A stretch of DNA of 64,000 bases, from the NCBI RefSeq assembly GCF_001039355.2, contig NW_019776124.1, positions 372,001-436,000 on the forward strand, in the 5' to 3' direction. How positions within the stretch are numbered: position 1 is the first letter of the stretch; each line of letters opens with the position of its first letter. Source of the stretch: Lingula anatina (Eukaryota > Brachiopoda > Lingulata > Lingulida > Lingulidae). A model generated the notes under the pieces. That model was not told the DNA's origin and did no database searches. It saw nothing but the letters and a program-made list of their open reading frames with translations. The translations under genes and the position numbers were made by a program. Shown here one piece after another: positions 63,222 to 64,000 of this stretch.

Positions 63222-64000
63222 CTGTAAAAATGATTTATGAAAGACGGGTGTAATAAAAAAGTTTTAATGTGAAATGGTAATAGTATTGCATGAATATACC
63301 ACGTATTATATTGTTACATCATAGCCACTGTACCTAAATGCGCTAATACAATGAAGGAGTATAAATGAAAGAGTTATTACAATAATGATAATTAATAATG
63401 TTGCAATACATGTAGCAACGCTGAAAGCTTTAGTTTAGAATGGTTATTAGGCCTACCACAATTTAACTATATTCGAAGCTGAGTCTGCGCTATACTAAGC
63501 TAGCTTGAGGATTGCTCAAAGCAATTCATATGAATTCATAGTATTTGGGATACAATATCAAATGCTTGGCACGTGAACACACTTCAGTTTTGCACCGTGA
63601 TTAAAAAAAGAAACGGGTATAAAAAAACAAAAAAACCATGCGCCTGGTGACGTTAGTGTTCGTGAACAATTTAGCCGCAAGAATCTAACACCTATTTATA
63701 GGCACTAATTGACTGTCTATCCAAATGTCACAAGGTCATTGACACTGTCCAGCCACCTGATTGAAAAAACGCGTGCATCCTACTGGCAAAGCTGGGGAAG
63801 ACGGTTGCGGCATCTTGGGTGTTGCATCAGTTTGCCAAATTCTTTTTGAATTAGGGTGTGTGGAAAATTCTCTTTGGCATATAGTCCCTGGAATTTATAT
63901 GTGTCTGATGCATTGTTTTTAAAACGGTAACAGTGGAGAGCTGATGGAATCTTTCCGTTGCATGCCGGGCTGCGTGCCATTAACTTTTATCTCATTGGCT

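Larger units (their letters stand above)
53750..64000. other. Gene-poor region upstream of gene C
   Basis: No confident gene. It holds a (CT)n run at about 54775-54812, an (AAAT)n run near 57415-57436, G or C homopolymers near 58870, 61218 and 62640, a hAT-like element at 61550-61717, and three minus-strand exon candidates listed separately. Frames such as 59128-59454 (108 codons, plus) and 60614-60871 (85 codons, minus) show no known motif. Confidence 0.5.

Overview
The window is eukaryotic nuclear DNA, AT-rich, with GT-AG introns, long introns, scattered miniature transposons and low-complexity tracts. The gene families (glycine-receptor-like Cys-loop channels, CCDC85, small secreted Kazal proteins) and the high apparent polymorphism suggest a bilaterian invertebrate, probably marine (echinoderm, hemichordate, cephalochordate or mollusc). 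The sequence alone does not decide which. Nothing bacterial or viral was recognised.

Layout. Positions 1-208 (minus) hold the first coding exon of a CCDC85-family coiled-coil gene, cut by the window edge. Three minus-strand genes for glycine-receptor-like anion channel subunits follow as a same-orientation cluster: A (10922 to 2942), B (26377 to 21190) and C (53749 to 47982). I rebuilt each from eight coding exons. Every junction keeps frame, and all three share the same intron phases (2,1,0,2,1,1,0), giving predicted proteins of 415, 416 and 414 residues. They arose by tandem duplication. A second, almost identical set of gene C's last three exons lies at 43046-44593. It belongs to a 3.1 kb block (42185-45291) repeated at 47113-50246, with a single n at 47111 just before the second copy. 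This may be an uncollapsed haplotype or a true partial duplication.

Between B and C, on the plus strand, sit two tandem three-exon genes (32745-33935 and 38144-39297). They encode small secreted proteins with a signal peptide, a basic Arg/Gly/Phe repeat region, one atypical Kazal domain and an acidic Pro/Glu tail. The shared TATA region, introns and flanks show a unit of about 4 kb duplicated at roughly 5.4 kb spacing.

The rest is introns and intergenic DNA carrying non-autonomous elements: three copies of a 337-338 bp family with TTAA at both ends (one split by a nested 258 bp palindrome), several TTA/TAA-flanked fold-back elements, a hAT-like element, and a poly-G element with a 13 bp target duplication. 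There is one assembly gap (23265-23644), inside an intron of gene B. The 54-64 kb region has no confident gene, but three splice-bounded exon candidates on the minus strand are recorded.

The channel genes would each supply a subunit of a pentameric chloride channel. The Kazal proteins are a separate family lodged in the cluster, and nothing in the sequence links them functionally to the channels.
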